DNA from: Martensiomyces pterosporus
Taxonomy: Eukaryota; Kickxellomycota; Kickxellomycetes; Kickxellales; Kickxellaceae
Direction: 5' to 3'
Length of the DNA: 64,000 nucleotides
Assembly (NCBI GenBank): GCA_025201845.1
Contig: MU603974.1
Span: 62,001 to 126,000 of the forward strand
Part shown: piece by piece, positions 1 to 12,470 of the stretch
Position numbering within the stretch: the stretch's first letter is position 1
Layout of the letters: each line of letters begins with the position of its first letter
The notes under the pieces: generated by a model
The model's database searches: none
Told to the model about the DNA's origin: nothing
The model's input: the letters and a program-made list of their open reading frames with translations, nothing else
Translations under genes and position numbers: made by a program

Positions 1-415
1 GAAAACGAGGCAAGCGATAAGGTGGGGAGGGGGTTCGCTACAGTGTCCGTCTGGCAAGGACCGAAAAGCTATGCGTGATGCCAAGAACTGGAATTCAAAT
101 GCGAAATCGACAAGGGGTATACATAAAGCAAGAGTACGGAAAGGCAAAAGAGGGCTGCCAAGCGCGCCTGCTGTTCCTGCCCACTCGGCTGAAGGCCGAT
201 GATGACGGCGGCCGCAATGGAAAAGCCAAGCCAAGCTGCAAGTTGATTGGCCGTGTGCACCACCCCTGCTCTGGCTGGCTTTCTGAGGCCAGGCTTGGCT
301 GTGTCCGTGCGAGACCACCACCAGGCTGCCTTCAGCCGCTGCTTTGGCCATTAATTTCCCGTGTTCCAGGCTGGCTTCATTTGGATATGGATCTACCCAC
401 TTGGTCCAACCCCGT
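1..415. other. Left edge, no supported gene
   Basis: No gene is supported here. A minus-strand frame at 69-263 encodes a hydrophobic 64-residue peptide, but it opens with GTG rather than ATG and has no recognisable homologue. It could be an exon of a gene running off the window. Confidence 0.4.
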
Positions 416-748
416 TCATTGCTGGGAGCCGAGCAAGGCGTCCATGTTCTTGCGCCCTTGGTCGAATCCGGACCGATAGCCGTCTCGGAACCCAGCGTCA
501 AACCCGATGGAAGAAGAGATCAGCTCAGCGCTGTCGTGGCGGTGGCCATGGCCATGGCCATTTTCGGTTTTATTGTCAGACATGTCCTTCTCCTGCCGCT
601 GCTGGCTCTGCTGCTGCTGCCTGTCGGTAGTCATCATCTGGCGCTGGCCTGCTGCCGCAGGAAGGCTGATCTTGCGGTGGCGGCCGGCGGTGGTGGTTTT
701 GCTTAGCCAGCGTGCGGGCAAATGTGCCCCTCTTGAAGCAATTGCCAT
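416..748 (-). CDS. Small mitochondrial-type protein with Gly/aromatic tail
   Basis: 110 residues from an ATG at 748. The first 30 or so residues are rich in Arg, Ser and Ala with almost no acid, which resembles a mitochondrial presequence. A Gln-rich stretch (44-50) and a short His/Gly run (65-71) follow. The C-terminus (about 82-98) has the spacing GF-x2-GF-x2-GY-x2-GF-x2-G. The same tail ends three RRM proteins in this window, and the nearest one lies only 295 bp upstream on the same strand. This protein has no RRM, so it may be a reduced paralogue, or the last exon of a gene whose earlier exons I did not find. Starting at the internal Met56 would leave only the tail. Function unknown. Confidence 0.5.
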   Translation of the reverse strand: MAIASRGAHLPARWLSKTTTAGRHRKISLPAAAGQRQMMTTDRQQQQSQQRQEKDMSDNKTENGHGHGHRHDSAELISSSIGFDAGFRDGYRSGFDQGRKNMDALLGSQQ

Positions 749-1043
749 CGCTTGTGTGTGCTGTCTGCCCTGTTGCTTGTTTCCTGCTCAGGAGTGGTGT
801 ACGAGTGCAGTAACCGTCAAAAAGCTACTAGATAATAAACAGCAACACTAGCTTTGTAGCACAAACCCACGTCCACCCAAAATGGCCCCGTGTAGCGAGA
901 TAGCCCAGCTCACGTCATTCGTTATTATGGCGATAATTTCTCGACCATGACAAACAGCCATGGCGCATGCCAAGCTCCTTTTTGCAGCGTGTTTTGTACT
1001 CAGAAAAAGAACTTGTAAATGTGTAGAGCAAGCAGCTAGCATT

Positions 1044-1538
1044 CTAGTCCCGCATACTGCGCCCATCAGTGACTCCCTGGCGATATCCCAGCGCATATCC
1101 GCGGTTAAACGCACTGCCGGAATCGCGCTCGCTCCTCTGACCCTGATTACTACGCTGCTGGCCCGGCTGCTTGTAAATGGCCTGGCGCACAACCAGCACA
1201 TTCCCGTCAATCTCCAGTCCCTGGCTCTCCTCAACCGCCTTAGCTGTCGCGCTCTCGACCTCGTTGGTCTCCTCGGGAGTAGGCTCTTGATCACGCATAT
1301 ACAAAGTCAAATCGCCCTCTACAGGCACCTGGCCGGCTCCGTAGTAGATATGGGCGTACCTGTAGTTCTCACGGCCCGCGCCAATGCGAACGCCATTGAT
1401 GGCTCCGTATTTTCCAAACACTCCGCGCAGCTTCTCCTCCGAGGTCTCGGGGTGCAGATTTGCGACGTAAATCGCACGGGCGGAGAACGCGCGGGCGCCG
1501 ATTTGCCGCGCAAGCTGGTGTCTGGCAAGAGAGAGCAT
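1044..1538 (-). CDS. Mitochondrial RRM protein with Gly/aromatic tail (paralogue 1)
   Basis: 164 residues. I chose the ATG at 1538 rather than the in-frame one at 1598 because it places a basic, amphipathic presequence (residues 1-21, acid-free with four Arg) at the N-terminus. An RRM-like fold follows: beta1 IYVANL (about 23-28), alpha1 to about 44, and a last strand plus helix around 90-120. The beta3-alpha2 loop is expanded and carries PTPEE (87-91). The C-terminus reads RGYALGYRQGVTDGR (146-160). Loop motif, following helix and tail all recur in the genes at 19454 and 20422, so these form one family. RNA binding in mitochondria is inferred from the fold and presequence. A 76-bp tandem duplication lies just upstream. 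Confidence 0.8.
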   Translation of the reverse strand: MLSLARHQLARQIGARAFSARAIYVANLHPETSEEKLRGVFGKYGAINGVRIGAGRENYRYAHIYYGAGQVPVEGDLTLYMRDQEPTPEETNEVESATAKAVEESQGLEIDGNVLVVRQAIYKQPGQQRSNQGQRSERDSGSAFNRGYALGYRQGVTDGRSMRD

Positions 1539-1945
1539 TCTGACTAGCACGCTGAGGAATGTGAAATAAGCAGAGTGCGAATCAAAGCCAGTAGCCAAAA
1601 AGAATGGTCAAAAATAGCAGAGAAAAGAAATTTTGCAGCTGCGATCTGTGGCGGGAATCAAAGCCAGTAGCCAAAAAGAATGGTCAAAAATAGCAGAGAA
1701 AAGAAATTTTGCAGCTGCGATCTGTGGCGGGGCGGGAGTAGGGCACAGCCAACAGAGTGCACCGGCTCAGGCGGGAGCCGAGCCACCAATGCCGCTTCAG
1801 GCACACGCTGTGTATGTACTGTTATTCCACGGCGCAGTGTATGCTGGCCACAGCAACGGATCAAGGCACAAAATAGTGAATAGAAGAAAGACAGAAGTTA
1901 TAAAAAGAGCGATAATTGCCGATGGAAGAAGAGGCAGCAAGCATT
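1539..1945. other. Intergenic, promoter side of the RRM gene
   Basis: Between two minus-strand genes. It holds the 76-bp tandem duplication (1579-1730). I see nothing else definable; 1731-1945 should contain the PHO85 3' end. Confidence 0.6.
1579..1730. repeat. 76-bp perfect tandem duplication
   Basis: Copy one is 1579-1654 and copy two 1655-1730; they look identical base for base and abut directly. The first copy starts about 40 bp upstream of the chosen RRM start codon, so the array sits in its presumed 5' UTR or promoter. It could be a recent slippage event or an assembly error. Confidence 0.9.
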
Positions 1946-3091
1946 TTAAGGGTACTGCTGTCCTGGAGGGGGCATCTGGTGCTGCTGGTAAGGGTTCATG
2001 GCTTGCTGGGCCTGTTGCTGCTGCTGAACCTGCTGCTGGTGCTGGAGGTGCAGCATGTATTGCTGCTGCTGCTGCTGTTGTTGTTGCTGTTGTTGTTGCT
2101 GCTGTTGCTGTTGCTGCTGTTGCTGCTGCTGCTGTTGCTGCTGCTGCAACTGTCTTACACGCAGCTGGTGGTCTGCAAGCTGCTGGTTAGCAGCCTGGAG
2201 CGGGTGCTGAAGGGCCGGCTGCCACAGATCCTGGAAATAAGGGTGGGTGAGGCAACGGCTAGCCTCCCACCTCAGGTTGGGGTCATAGACCAGCAGCTTC
2301 TTCAGCAAGTCCATCGCATAGACGTCCATCTGTGGCAAGTACTGCTCGAGTCGCTGAGGCGGATAGGGCGGGAAGTTGCTCTTCCAGTTGGGTAGCCTCG
2401 ATACACCAGGCCACGTAGCCTCGGTAGGCGTGCCCATGATGCGGAATATCTTCATCAGCTGGTCGTCGTTGCTCGATCCCGCAAACAGCGGTCTGCCCGT
2501 GAACATCTCGGCCATGATACACCCAGCGGACCAGATGTCGATGGTATTGGAGTAGTTCCGCGAACCCAAAAGCACATCGGGCGCGCGATACCACAGGGTG
2601 ACCACCTCGTTCGAGAACGTATTGACGGGTATGCCCACAGCGCGGGCAAGCCCAAAGTCGCCCAGCTTCAGCTGGTTCCTCGAGTTGATCAGCAGGTTCT
2701 GCGGCTTCAGGTCGCGATGCAAAACACGCATGTCGTGGCAGTACTTGATGCCCTTCAGCAGCTGGTACATAAACAGCTTGATTGTGTGCGGTGGCAGCGC
2801 CCCATGGTTCCCGTTGGCGTCCATGTACCGCTTCAGGTCCTTGTCCATAAACTCAAACACCAGCATGAGCTTTGTCTCCGTGTGCACCACGTCAAGCAGC
2901 TTGACAACGTTCTCGTGGTCCAGCTCCTTCATCAGCGAAATCTCGCGGATGGCTGTTGACGGCGCGCCTTCCTCGGGGTCCAGGTGTATCTCCTTGAGCG
3001 CCACTATCTCGCCCTTTGGTGACCGACCCTTGTAGACCGTCGCATATGTGCCCTCGCCGAGGTGTTCAAGCCGCTGGTAATTCCCGTCCAT
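1946..3091 (-). CDS. PHO85: Cyclin-dependent kinase, Pho85 type, with polyQ tail
   Basis: 381 residues, single exon, ATG at 3091. The kinase domain spans about 5-290: glycine loop GEGTYATV (12-19), Lys33, the cyclin-binding helix PSTAIRE (44-50), catalytic HRDLKPQN (125-132; Asp127) and DFG (145-147). [20 protein letters not shown] is diagnostic of the Pho85/Cdk5 branch rather than Cdc28. In yeast Pho85 works with several cyclins in phosphate sensing, glycogen control and the cell cycle. Unlike the roughly 305-residue yeast protein, this one carries about 90 extra C-terminal residues dominated by about 29 consecutive Gln (316-344), then a His/Gln/Met/Pro tail. Identity is secure; the tail's role is unknown. 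Confidence 0.96.
   Translation of the reverse strand: MDGNYQRLEHLGEGTYATVYKGRSPKGEIVALKEIHLDPEEGAPSTAIREISLMKELDHENVVKLLDVVHTETKLMLVFEFMDKDLKRYMDANGNHGALPPHTIKLFMYQLLKGIKYCHDMRVLHRDLKPQNLLINSRNQLKLGDFGLARAVGIPVNTFSNEVVTLWYRAPDVLLGSRNYSNTIDIWSAGCIMAEMFTGRPLFAGSSNDDQLMKIFRIMGTPTEATWPGVSRLPNWKSNFPPYPPQRLEQYLPQMDVYAMDLLKKLLVYDPNLRWEASRCLTHPYFQDLWQPALQHPLQAANQQLADHQLRVRQLQQQQQQQQQQQQQQQQQQQQQQQQQQQQQYMLHLQHQQQVQQQQQAQQAMNPYQQHQMPPPGQQYP
2058..2146 (-). repeat. CAG/CAA repeat encoding about 29 Gln
   Basis: On the coding strand the tract mixes CAG and CAA triplets. It encodes the polyglutamine run in the PHO85 C-terminal tail. CAA interruptions usually slow expansion; length may still vary between strains. 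Confidence 0.85.
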
Positions 3092-3644
3092 GGCTCAGTT
3101 AAAGCAGCCGTTTCCTGTGTGCACAAGCAGCTATAAATGCCGAGTCGAGAGTGGAAATAGTAAACAACAGAGCACGTCGCTTGTAACAGGCCCAAGTTTT
3201 AAAGCTAGCAAATGTGCGTGCAGCAGGGTGGCGGCAGCGGAAAGTGTGCAGGCGTGGCTAGTAAAAGCAATACAAGCTATGCAGAAGAAGAAGAAAGCTG
3301 AGACCAGTGTTTGCTGTCAATGAGTATGAAAAATATAGGCAAAAGGAAAGCGTAGCGAAGGAGAAAGAGTCTGCAGGTATTGTCACTCCTAGCTGCCAAG
3401 CTCTGTGGGGAGGGGGCTTGGAATATTTCTCGTGGTGTTGACGTGGCCATCCACTGGCTTGTTACTGTTGCAGGGACAGCAGCCACTGCGTACCGTTGGG
3501 GAGAAAAGGCAAGCGCGCGACACGGGACCTAGGGCGGCTCTCAAGACCATCTGCAGCCTGTATGGAAATCTGGCAAAACAAGGAAAAGCTGGGAGAGATA
3601 CGAGTGAAACGAGGGAAAAAAACAGCTGAATGAGTGCTCTAGCA
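3092..3644. other. Intergenic, PHO85 promoter and VPS1 3' region
   Basis: No coding frame with recognisable content. It must contain the PHO85 promoter and the VPS1 terminator; I see no clear TATA box. Confidence 0.5.
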
Positions 3645-6829
<3,185 letters not shown>

Positions 6830-7127
6830 GTTTCAAGATGCCGGGTGATTCAACGCAAAGAAAAGAGCAAGGGTTCGTTACAAAAGTAAGACTGAAGAGA
6901 GAAGAGCGCAGCTGCAATAGTGCAAAGCGAGAAGGCGAGAAAGCGAGCACTGCGGCTGACTCTCGCCTGCCAAGAATTGAGGTCCCCCATCCCCACACGT
7001 CACCAAAGCACAGCGGACGCTGATGCGGGCGAAAAGCAGGGGCTGCCATGAGCCGGTAGCGCGAGCCATCCCCCCATTTTCCGCACATGCTCGCCGGCAA
7101 GCAGCGTAATGCCAAGACGCCCTTGGA

Positions 7128-8948
7128 CTATACCTTGCGGTATCTTGCCACGCGGATCGTCCCGTCGTCGCTCGCTGAGAGAGACCTGTCAGCAGCAAAG
7201 TCGATGCACGTGATGAGGTCCTTGTGCCGGCGCATAGTGTCAGTCAGGGCAGCCGAGTCGATGTTGAAAACCAGGCACTGGTCGTTTGGCGCAACGAGCA
7301 CATTCTCTCTGTCCGGGGTAAATGCGATCCGATCGCAGTCCAAGCGCGAGTCAGCAGGCACAGCCCCGCCGTTGCTCGAGCCCAGATTCAAGTGCGACTC
7401 TGCAACCATCTGGCTGTCCTTGCGAAGCGACCACTGAGTGAGCTTTCCGACCTCAGAGACGATCATCAGCGAGTCTTCGTCAAAGCTAAACTCCGCCGCA
7501 CATATCGCCTTTTGCTTTGTGGCAATAGAGGCAACAGTCTCAAAGCTGCGCGTGTCAAGCAGGCGGATGTGGCCCGTATTGTACGCAAGCGCCAAGAGGT
7601 TGCCGTTGTGGTTGAACGATGCGCACACACCCTGTGACTCTGGCGCAGCAGCCATCCGCTTGGACACCATGGTCTTGTTGGCATTGGCATCCCAGATGCG
7701 CAGCGAGATATCTGTCGTGCTTTCGGGCTTTGTCGAGCTGATAGTCAGTAGCGATGAGCTGACAGGGCTGCAGAGCATGTTTTGGATCCATGGATGCCGC
7801 TTCTCAAAGACCAGCTGTCGGCTCATGAGGTTGGTGTTTGTGTTCATCGTGTGGATGTATCCATCCTCATCGTACAAGTATAACAAGTGCGCATGCTTCT
7901 TATCCCATGCCATGGCGTTGACCGTGTAGTCAAGCTCGTTCTTCAGTTTGGGAGCCGTTGACGCGGGGTCGGGAGACCAGACCTTGAGGATAGACTCGTC
8001 GTCGTAGCTGGCAATGAGCTCGCCTGAGAGCGAGAACCTGGCCAGGCTGATCCCAGAGTTGTGCTCAAGAAAGATGTCTTCCTGGCTTACTTTGAGCATG
8101 CTCGAAGGCTCGTTCGTCTTTATCACGCCAATCTCCCGGTCCGCCGATGACGCACTACTGCTGCCGTGGTTAGCTGGCTCAGACACAAGCGGCTGCTTGC
8201 CAGCACTTTTCGCCGAGGCCACTTGCTCGATGTGGTTCTCAACCAGGCCAGACGGCTCCCCAGACAGCCCAATCGTCTTGATCTTCGTCTCGCCACTCAG
8301 TCTTTCCTCGTACTGTCTCACCTTTGCCTTTAGCGCCTCTCGCTCGCGCCGGTCCTTGTCGTACAGCAGAATCCGCGGCACAGCCATTGCAGGAAACACG
8401 GTTTGTATGAAATCCGTCAGCGCGGTCTTTAGGCTCACATACCAGTCATCGCTGAAGTAAGCCTCAAACTCCGGCCGCGTCTTTGGGTCATCGACGTACT
8501 CCAGCCCAAGCCACGGGATCCAGTCTCCACCTTGGTGGCCCAGCGAGTGGCCATGCTTATCCATGAACACCCGGATCCTTTGGCGCCGCCCTGCCTGCAC
8601 GGCACTGACCAGGAACAGCCTGATTAGCCGCTTCTCAAACATGCGCGTTGTACGATGGTATTTGGGGCTCAGATGCGAGAAGAACCGGAACGTGAGATAT
8701 CTCCAGTACTCTAATAGCTCCTCAACCTTGAGGTCCTTTGCCATGCCAAGTAGCTCGCCCGCAATCTGCTCGGCCTTGAATCCTTTGTCCTGGTCCCTTT
8801 CAAGGTCCTCCTCGAATGCCTTTAACGTTTGTTTGAACCCACGGAACAGCAGGTACTCCCGTATCAAATCGTCGATGTATGCTGTGGACTCGATTCCCGC
8901 TTTGGCCGACAACACGTAGTCGGCCATCTTTGGCGATAGTGTACTCAT
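7128..8948 (-). CDS. WD-repeat protein, WDR91 family
   Basis: 606 residues, single exon, ATG at 8948 (an alternative in-frame ATG codes Met8). The N-terminal part (about 23-200) follows WDR91: a LisH-like helix with DDLIREYLLFRGF, KGFKAEQI, an EYWRYL segment, FEAYFSDDW, and a helix with TVFPAMAVPRILL. A short coiled coil (about 200-225) and a low-complexity linker follow, then six or seven WD40-like blades from about 295 to the end (for example LKVWS, LRIWD, IRLLD). In animals WDR91 works with WDR81 to limit endosomal phosphatidylinositol-3-phosphate during early-to-late conversion. It lies directly upstream of VPS1 on the same strand, also an endosomal gene, though that may be chance. Family call is firm; function in fungi is inferred. 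Confidence 0.85.
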   Translation of the reverse strand: MSTLSPKMADYVLSAKAGIESTAYIDDLIREYLLFRGFKQTLKAFEEDLERDQDKGFKAEQIAGELLGMAKDLKVEELLEYWRYLTFRFFSHLSPKYHRTTRMFEKRLIRLFLVSAVQAGRRQRIRVFMDKHGHSLGHQGGDWIPWLGLEYVDDPKTRPEFEAYFSDDWYVSLKTALTDFIQTVFPAMAVPRILLYDKDRREREALKAKVRQYEERLSGETKIKTIGLSGEPSGLVENHIEQVASAKSAGKQPLVSEPANHGSSSASSADREIGVIKTNEPSSMLKVSQEDIFLEHNSGISLARFSLSGELIASYDDESILKVWSPDPASTAPKLKNELDYTVNAMAWDKKHAHLLYLYDEDGYIHTMNTNTNLMSRQLVFEKRHPWIQNMLCSPVSSSLLTISSTKPESTTDISLRIWDANANKTMVSKRMAAAPESQGVCASFNHNGNLLALAYNTGHIRLLDTRSFETVASIATKQKAICAAEFSFDEDSLMIVSEVGKLTQWSLRKDSQMVAESHLNLGSSNGGAVPADSRLDCDRIAFTPDRENVLVAPNDQCLVFNIDSAALTDTMRRHKDLITCIDFAADRSLSASDDGTIRVARYRKV

Positions 8949-9812
8949 TAGGCAAAAGCGCCGCCGGCAAGCGTATGCTTAATGGATGTGTGATTAGAGG
9001 ACAGTGCTTTATAACGATGTGCCACAATTCTTTTGTTGGAAGCGATTTCCGCCGCAGTGCGCGTTCCTGCCTGCTGCTTTAAGCGCAATCGTAGTGGAGT
9101 TGTATTTATGGGCAGCGAGGGGATGGCTGATCGGAGTGCGGGCTTTGAGCACAGACACATGGGAGCTGGTGCTCTATTCGGCTCGTGCATCGCAGCTAGG
9201 ATCGGTGTCTATTTAAAACAGCCACACTGCAAGTGGGCTCTACACGCAACAGCATTCAGTGAGACACACAGATCTGCATGTCAATTTCTAATCGCTAGTG
9301 TTGCGCTGGCGGCAGCAAACCAGGGCTTGAGGGACTCTGACATAATCAGCACTAGATGCTAGCGCGCAGTGGCTGCCGAGGCAGCCGGCTTAAACATCCA
9401 GCTGCGCTTTTGATTACCAAATACTACGCTAGTCAGCTTGAGCAAGTGCTGCAGCTGCAAACCCGAACAGCGGAGATAGGTGACATACACGTGTAGTCCG
9501 GGGGACTGGCTTGCCAAGCAAGCGTTTAGTCCCTCGTCGTGTTTGTGTAGCAGACAACACACCCGCGCAATGTCTGGGCCCTTGGGCTGCCCCACTGCAA
9601 ATTTCACACCCCAATAACCTAACCCTGATTACACATGCTGAATAATGCCTGCCTCACACGGGCGGCTGGGGCTCCTGCTCCGCCATGCGTGTAGATAATA
9701 TAAGTAGACGCACCAGATGCCTCGTCGTCCCACCACTTTTCTACCTGACTCGCACCAACTACCATCGCTAGACCTGCCTTTCTTTAAAGCCAGCTTCCAT
9801 AATCGCAACAGC
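8949..9812. other. Divergent promoter region WDR91 / ZWF1
   Basis: 864 bp between divergent genes. A minus-strand frame at 9359-9607 opens with GTG and has no recognisable similarity. A TATAAG box lies at 9699-9704, about 110 bp upstream of the ZWF1 ATG, and a CACGTG hexamer near 9487. I see nothing else. Confidence 0.5.
9699..9704 (+). promoter_or_regulatory. Possible TATA box of ZWF1
   Basis: TATAAG about 110 bp before the ATG at 9813, a typical distance for a fungal TATA element. No other support. Confidence 0.35.
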
Positions 9813-11336
9813 ATGTCTCACACCTCACTTGGCTCGCTGGCTTGCAGCATCGATCGTGCAGCCAAGAAGGACGCGCCGACAACCATCGTGGTTTTTGGAG
9901 CCTCGGGGGATCTGGCCAAGAAGAAGACGTTCCCAGCCCTATTCCACCTCTTCGAGCAGGGGCTGCTCCCTAAGCGCGCCAGCATCATCGGCTATGCTCG
10001 CACGCATATGACACACGAGGATTTCCACAAGCGCGTCACTTCCCATTTCAAGCCCGACGCTTCTGGCGAGAACGTCGCCGGCTTTTTGGAGATCTGCAGC
10101 TACATCAGCGGCAAGTACGACGTCGACGCCGATTTCCAGAGCCTGCGCGCAGAGATCGATAGGCAGGAGGCGCAAGCCGGCACCTCGGACTCGGGCGAGC
10201 GTGTGCACGTATACTACATGGCCCTGCCGCCCTCGGTGTTCGTGGACGTCGCCACCCATATCAAGAACAACGTCTACGACGAGACCTGCATCAACCGCGT
10301 GGTTATCGAGAAGCCCTTTGGCCATGACCTGGAGTCCAGCCGCGAGCTCAGCCGCGAGATCGGCGCCCTGTTCGAGGAGCAGGAGGTTTTCCGCATCGAC
10401 CACTATCTGGGCAAGGAGATGGTCAAGAACATTTTGGCTCTGCGCTTTGCGAATGTTTTCTATGAGGCTGTGTGGAACCGCCACTACATCTCCAACATCC
10501 AGATCACCTTCAAGGAGCCGTTTGGCACGGAGGGCCGCGGCGGCTACTTTGATGAGTTCGGAATTATCCGCGATGTCATGCAGAACCACCTTCTGCAAGT
10601 TCTGAGCATCGTGGCTATGAACCAGCCCAAGTCGCTCAACTCAGAGGACATCCGCGACCGCAAGACCGAGGTTCTGCGCCGCATCCTGCCCATCCAGCTG
10701 GAGGACACGCTGCTGGGCCAGTACGTGGGCACGCGCAGTGGCAGCAAGCCCGGGTACAAGGACGACGACACGGTGCCCAAGGACTCGATCACTCCAACCT
10801 TTGCCCAGTGCGTCCTGCACGTGGACAACGACAGGTGGCGCGGCGTGCCCTGGGTCATCAAGGCAGGGAAGGCCCTGAACGAGGCGAGGATGCTCATCCG
10901 CATCCAGTTCAAGGACATGCCCAACTCCCTGTTCCCCAACTTGGCGCGCAACGAGCTCGTCATGCAAGTGAGCCCCAAGGAGGCCGTCTACATCAAGACT
11001 GTCGTCAAGGAGCCCGGGCTGACGACCAGGCTGGCCATGTCCGAGCTCGACCTCTCGTACAACAAGCGCTACCACGACGTCAAGATACCCGATGCGTATG
11101 CCACGCTCATTCTGGATGTGCTCAATGGCGACCACTCCAACTTTGTGCGTAGCGACGAGCTTGACGAGGCCTGGCGCATCTTCACTCCTCTGCTGCACAA
11201 GATTGAGGGTGAGCATGTTGTGCCTCTGCCCTACGAATACGGATCCCGTGGCCCTAAGGGTGTCTACGAGTTCGTCGAGGACCGCGCTGGATACAAGAGG
11301 ACCAGTTTGGAGTATCGCTGGGAGGCGCCTCAGTAA
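9813..11336 (+). CDS. ZWF1: Glucose-6-phosphate 1-dehydrogenase
   Basis: 507 residues, no intron. An earlier in-frame ATG at 9717 would add 32 residues, but 9813 fits the family length and places the NADP-binding GASGDLAKKK at 29-38. The substrate-binding and catalytic block RIDHYLGKE and the EKPFG motif are intact, and the C-terminal domain is full length, ending near PYEYGSRGP. The enzyme oxidises glucose 6-phosphate to 6-phosphogluconolactone and makes NADPH, the first step of the oxidative pentose phosphate pathway in the cytosol. It converges with UBC9, whose stop is 278 bp downstream. Confidence 0.97.
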   Translation: MSHTSLGSLACSIDRAAKKDAPTTIVVFGASGDLAKKKTFPALFHLFEQGLLPKRASIIGYARTHMTHEDFHKRVTSHFKPDASGENVAGFLEICSYISGKYDVDADFQSLRAEIDRQEAQAGTSDSGERVHVYYMALPPSVFVDVATHIKNNVYDETCINRVVIEKPFGHDLESSRELSREIGALFEEQEVFRIDHYLGKEMVKNILALRFANVFYEAVWNRHYISNIQITFKEPFGTEGRGGYFDEFGIIRDVMQNHLLQVLSIVAMNQPKSLNSEDIRDRKTEVLRRILPIQLEDTLLGQYVGTRSGSKPGYKDDDTVPKDSITPTFAQCVLHVDNDRWRGVPWVIKAGKALNEARMLIRIQFKDMPNSLFPNLARNELVMQVSPKEAVYIKTVVKEPGLTTRLAMSELDLSYNKRYHDVKIPDAYATLILDVLNGDHSNFVRSDELDEAWRIFTPLLHKIEGEHVVPLPYEYGSRGPKGVYEFVEDRAGYKRTSLEYRWEAPQ

Positions 11337-11614
11337 GCACATTTCCGCCCACCTGGCTTTTCTTTTTCTATTTAAATACATGGTGCAGCTACTCTTTGGC
11401 GTCTGAGCACGGCTGTTGCCGTGGCAGAGCTTTCGGAATTTGAGATATATGCTCGCATTAGCCGGCACATCCAGACTATCTAGTACGAAGCAAACAGAGC
11501 AGGGCTGGTTCCCTGCGAGGCGTAATGAATGGGGGGGGGGCAATGCATTGCCACAGAGACGTGGCACTCTTTTGGGTGCGAGCGGACCTTGTATTATCCT
11601 TTGGCGCAAAAAGA

Positions 11615-12213
11615 CTAGCTGTCGTTAGGGAATCGCTTGGCTTGCTCACGAACCTTCTTCTCGTACGCCACCCTGTCCTTCCGGAACATCTGGAACGCCT
11701 CTGTCTGGGCGGGGTCGTTGTTATTGGGCTCATTCAGCAGATCGTGGACGCCCAGGAGGATCTATCAATTGGGGTCAAAGCGTGTTTTGCAAGCAAGCTG
11801 ACAAAGCAGATAAGTAGGCTGTTTCCAGAGTACGCTGGTGGTGGAACAACAGTATCCTGCAGCTACAAACAAATGCTCACCTGCTTGATTGTAATGGCCG
11901 GCTTCCACGCCTTTTCCGAGTTGAGGATCGAGAGGCACACGGTTCCCGACGGGAACACATTTGGGTGGAAGAGCGGCGGAGTAAACTGGCACTTTGGGGG
12001 CATCGACGGGTACTCCTCTGGGAAAATAAGCACGCACTTGTACAGCCCACCTTCCCAGGGTGTCCCTTCCTTGCCGGGAATGCCGCAGTTCCACTGCATA
12101 AGATTCAATGTGCCGTCAGCGTTCTTCCCCGGGCGAGCATAGAACCCATAGGGGTGGTCCTTCCTCCACTGCTTCCTTTCTTCCATAAGGCGACTGCGGC
12201 AAATTCCCGACAT
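11615..12213 (-). CDS. UBC9: SUMO-conjugating enzyme E2 Ubc9
   Basis: Two exons, 11881-12213 and 11615-11761 (complement), give 159 residues; human UBC9 has 158. The start [20 protein letters not shown] matches the family. The catalytic Cys93 sits in [15 protein letters not shown]. The intron falls exactly after ITIKQ (residue 111), with donor GTGAGC and acceptor TAG, and the second exon starts [12 protein letters not shown]. Ubc9 takes SUMO from the Aos1-Uba2 E1 and transfers it to substrate lysines, mostly in the nucleus. Confidence 0.97.
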
Positions 12214-12470
12214 GTTCAAGGCTATCGCGAGTAGATACAGGAAGAGCTTTTGGCAATACAATCAAAAAAAAAAAAAGAAGCAGCAGCAGCAGCAGTGTGC
12301 AATCAAAAGCGAGCCGGACGGTGGCTCTGCCCGCAGCGCAAAAATCGGAATTTCGACATGTTGCCTGCTCAAAGACGGCCGAAACATTGGGTGTGGCCAC
12401 GTGGCACCAAGAGCCACACGCAGCTCTCCCCAGCCCCATGGCACAGCAGACAGCAGATCTGGTGCTCCTA

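Noticed and set aside
69..263. Hydrophobic 64-residue minus-strand ORF as a small membrane protein
   Set aside because: It opens with GTG, not ATG, has no recognised homologue, and could be part of a spliced gene outside the window.
1633..2395. Plus-strand Ala-rich and Leu-rich ORFs
   Set aside because: They are other-frame readings of the CAG repeat on the opposite strand of PHO85.
9359..9607. 82-residue minus-strand ORF
   Set aside because: It starts with GTG, lies in a divergent promoter, and shows no domain character.
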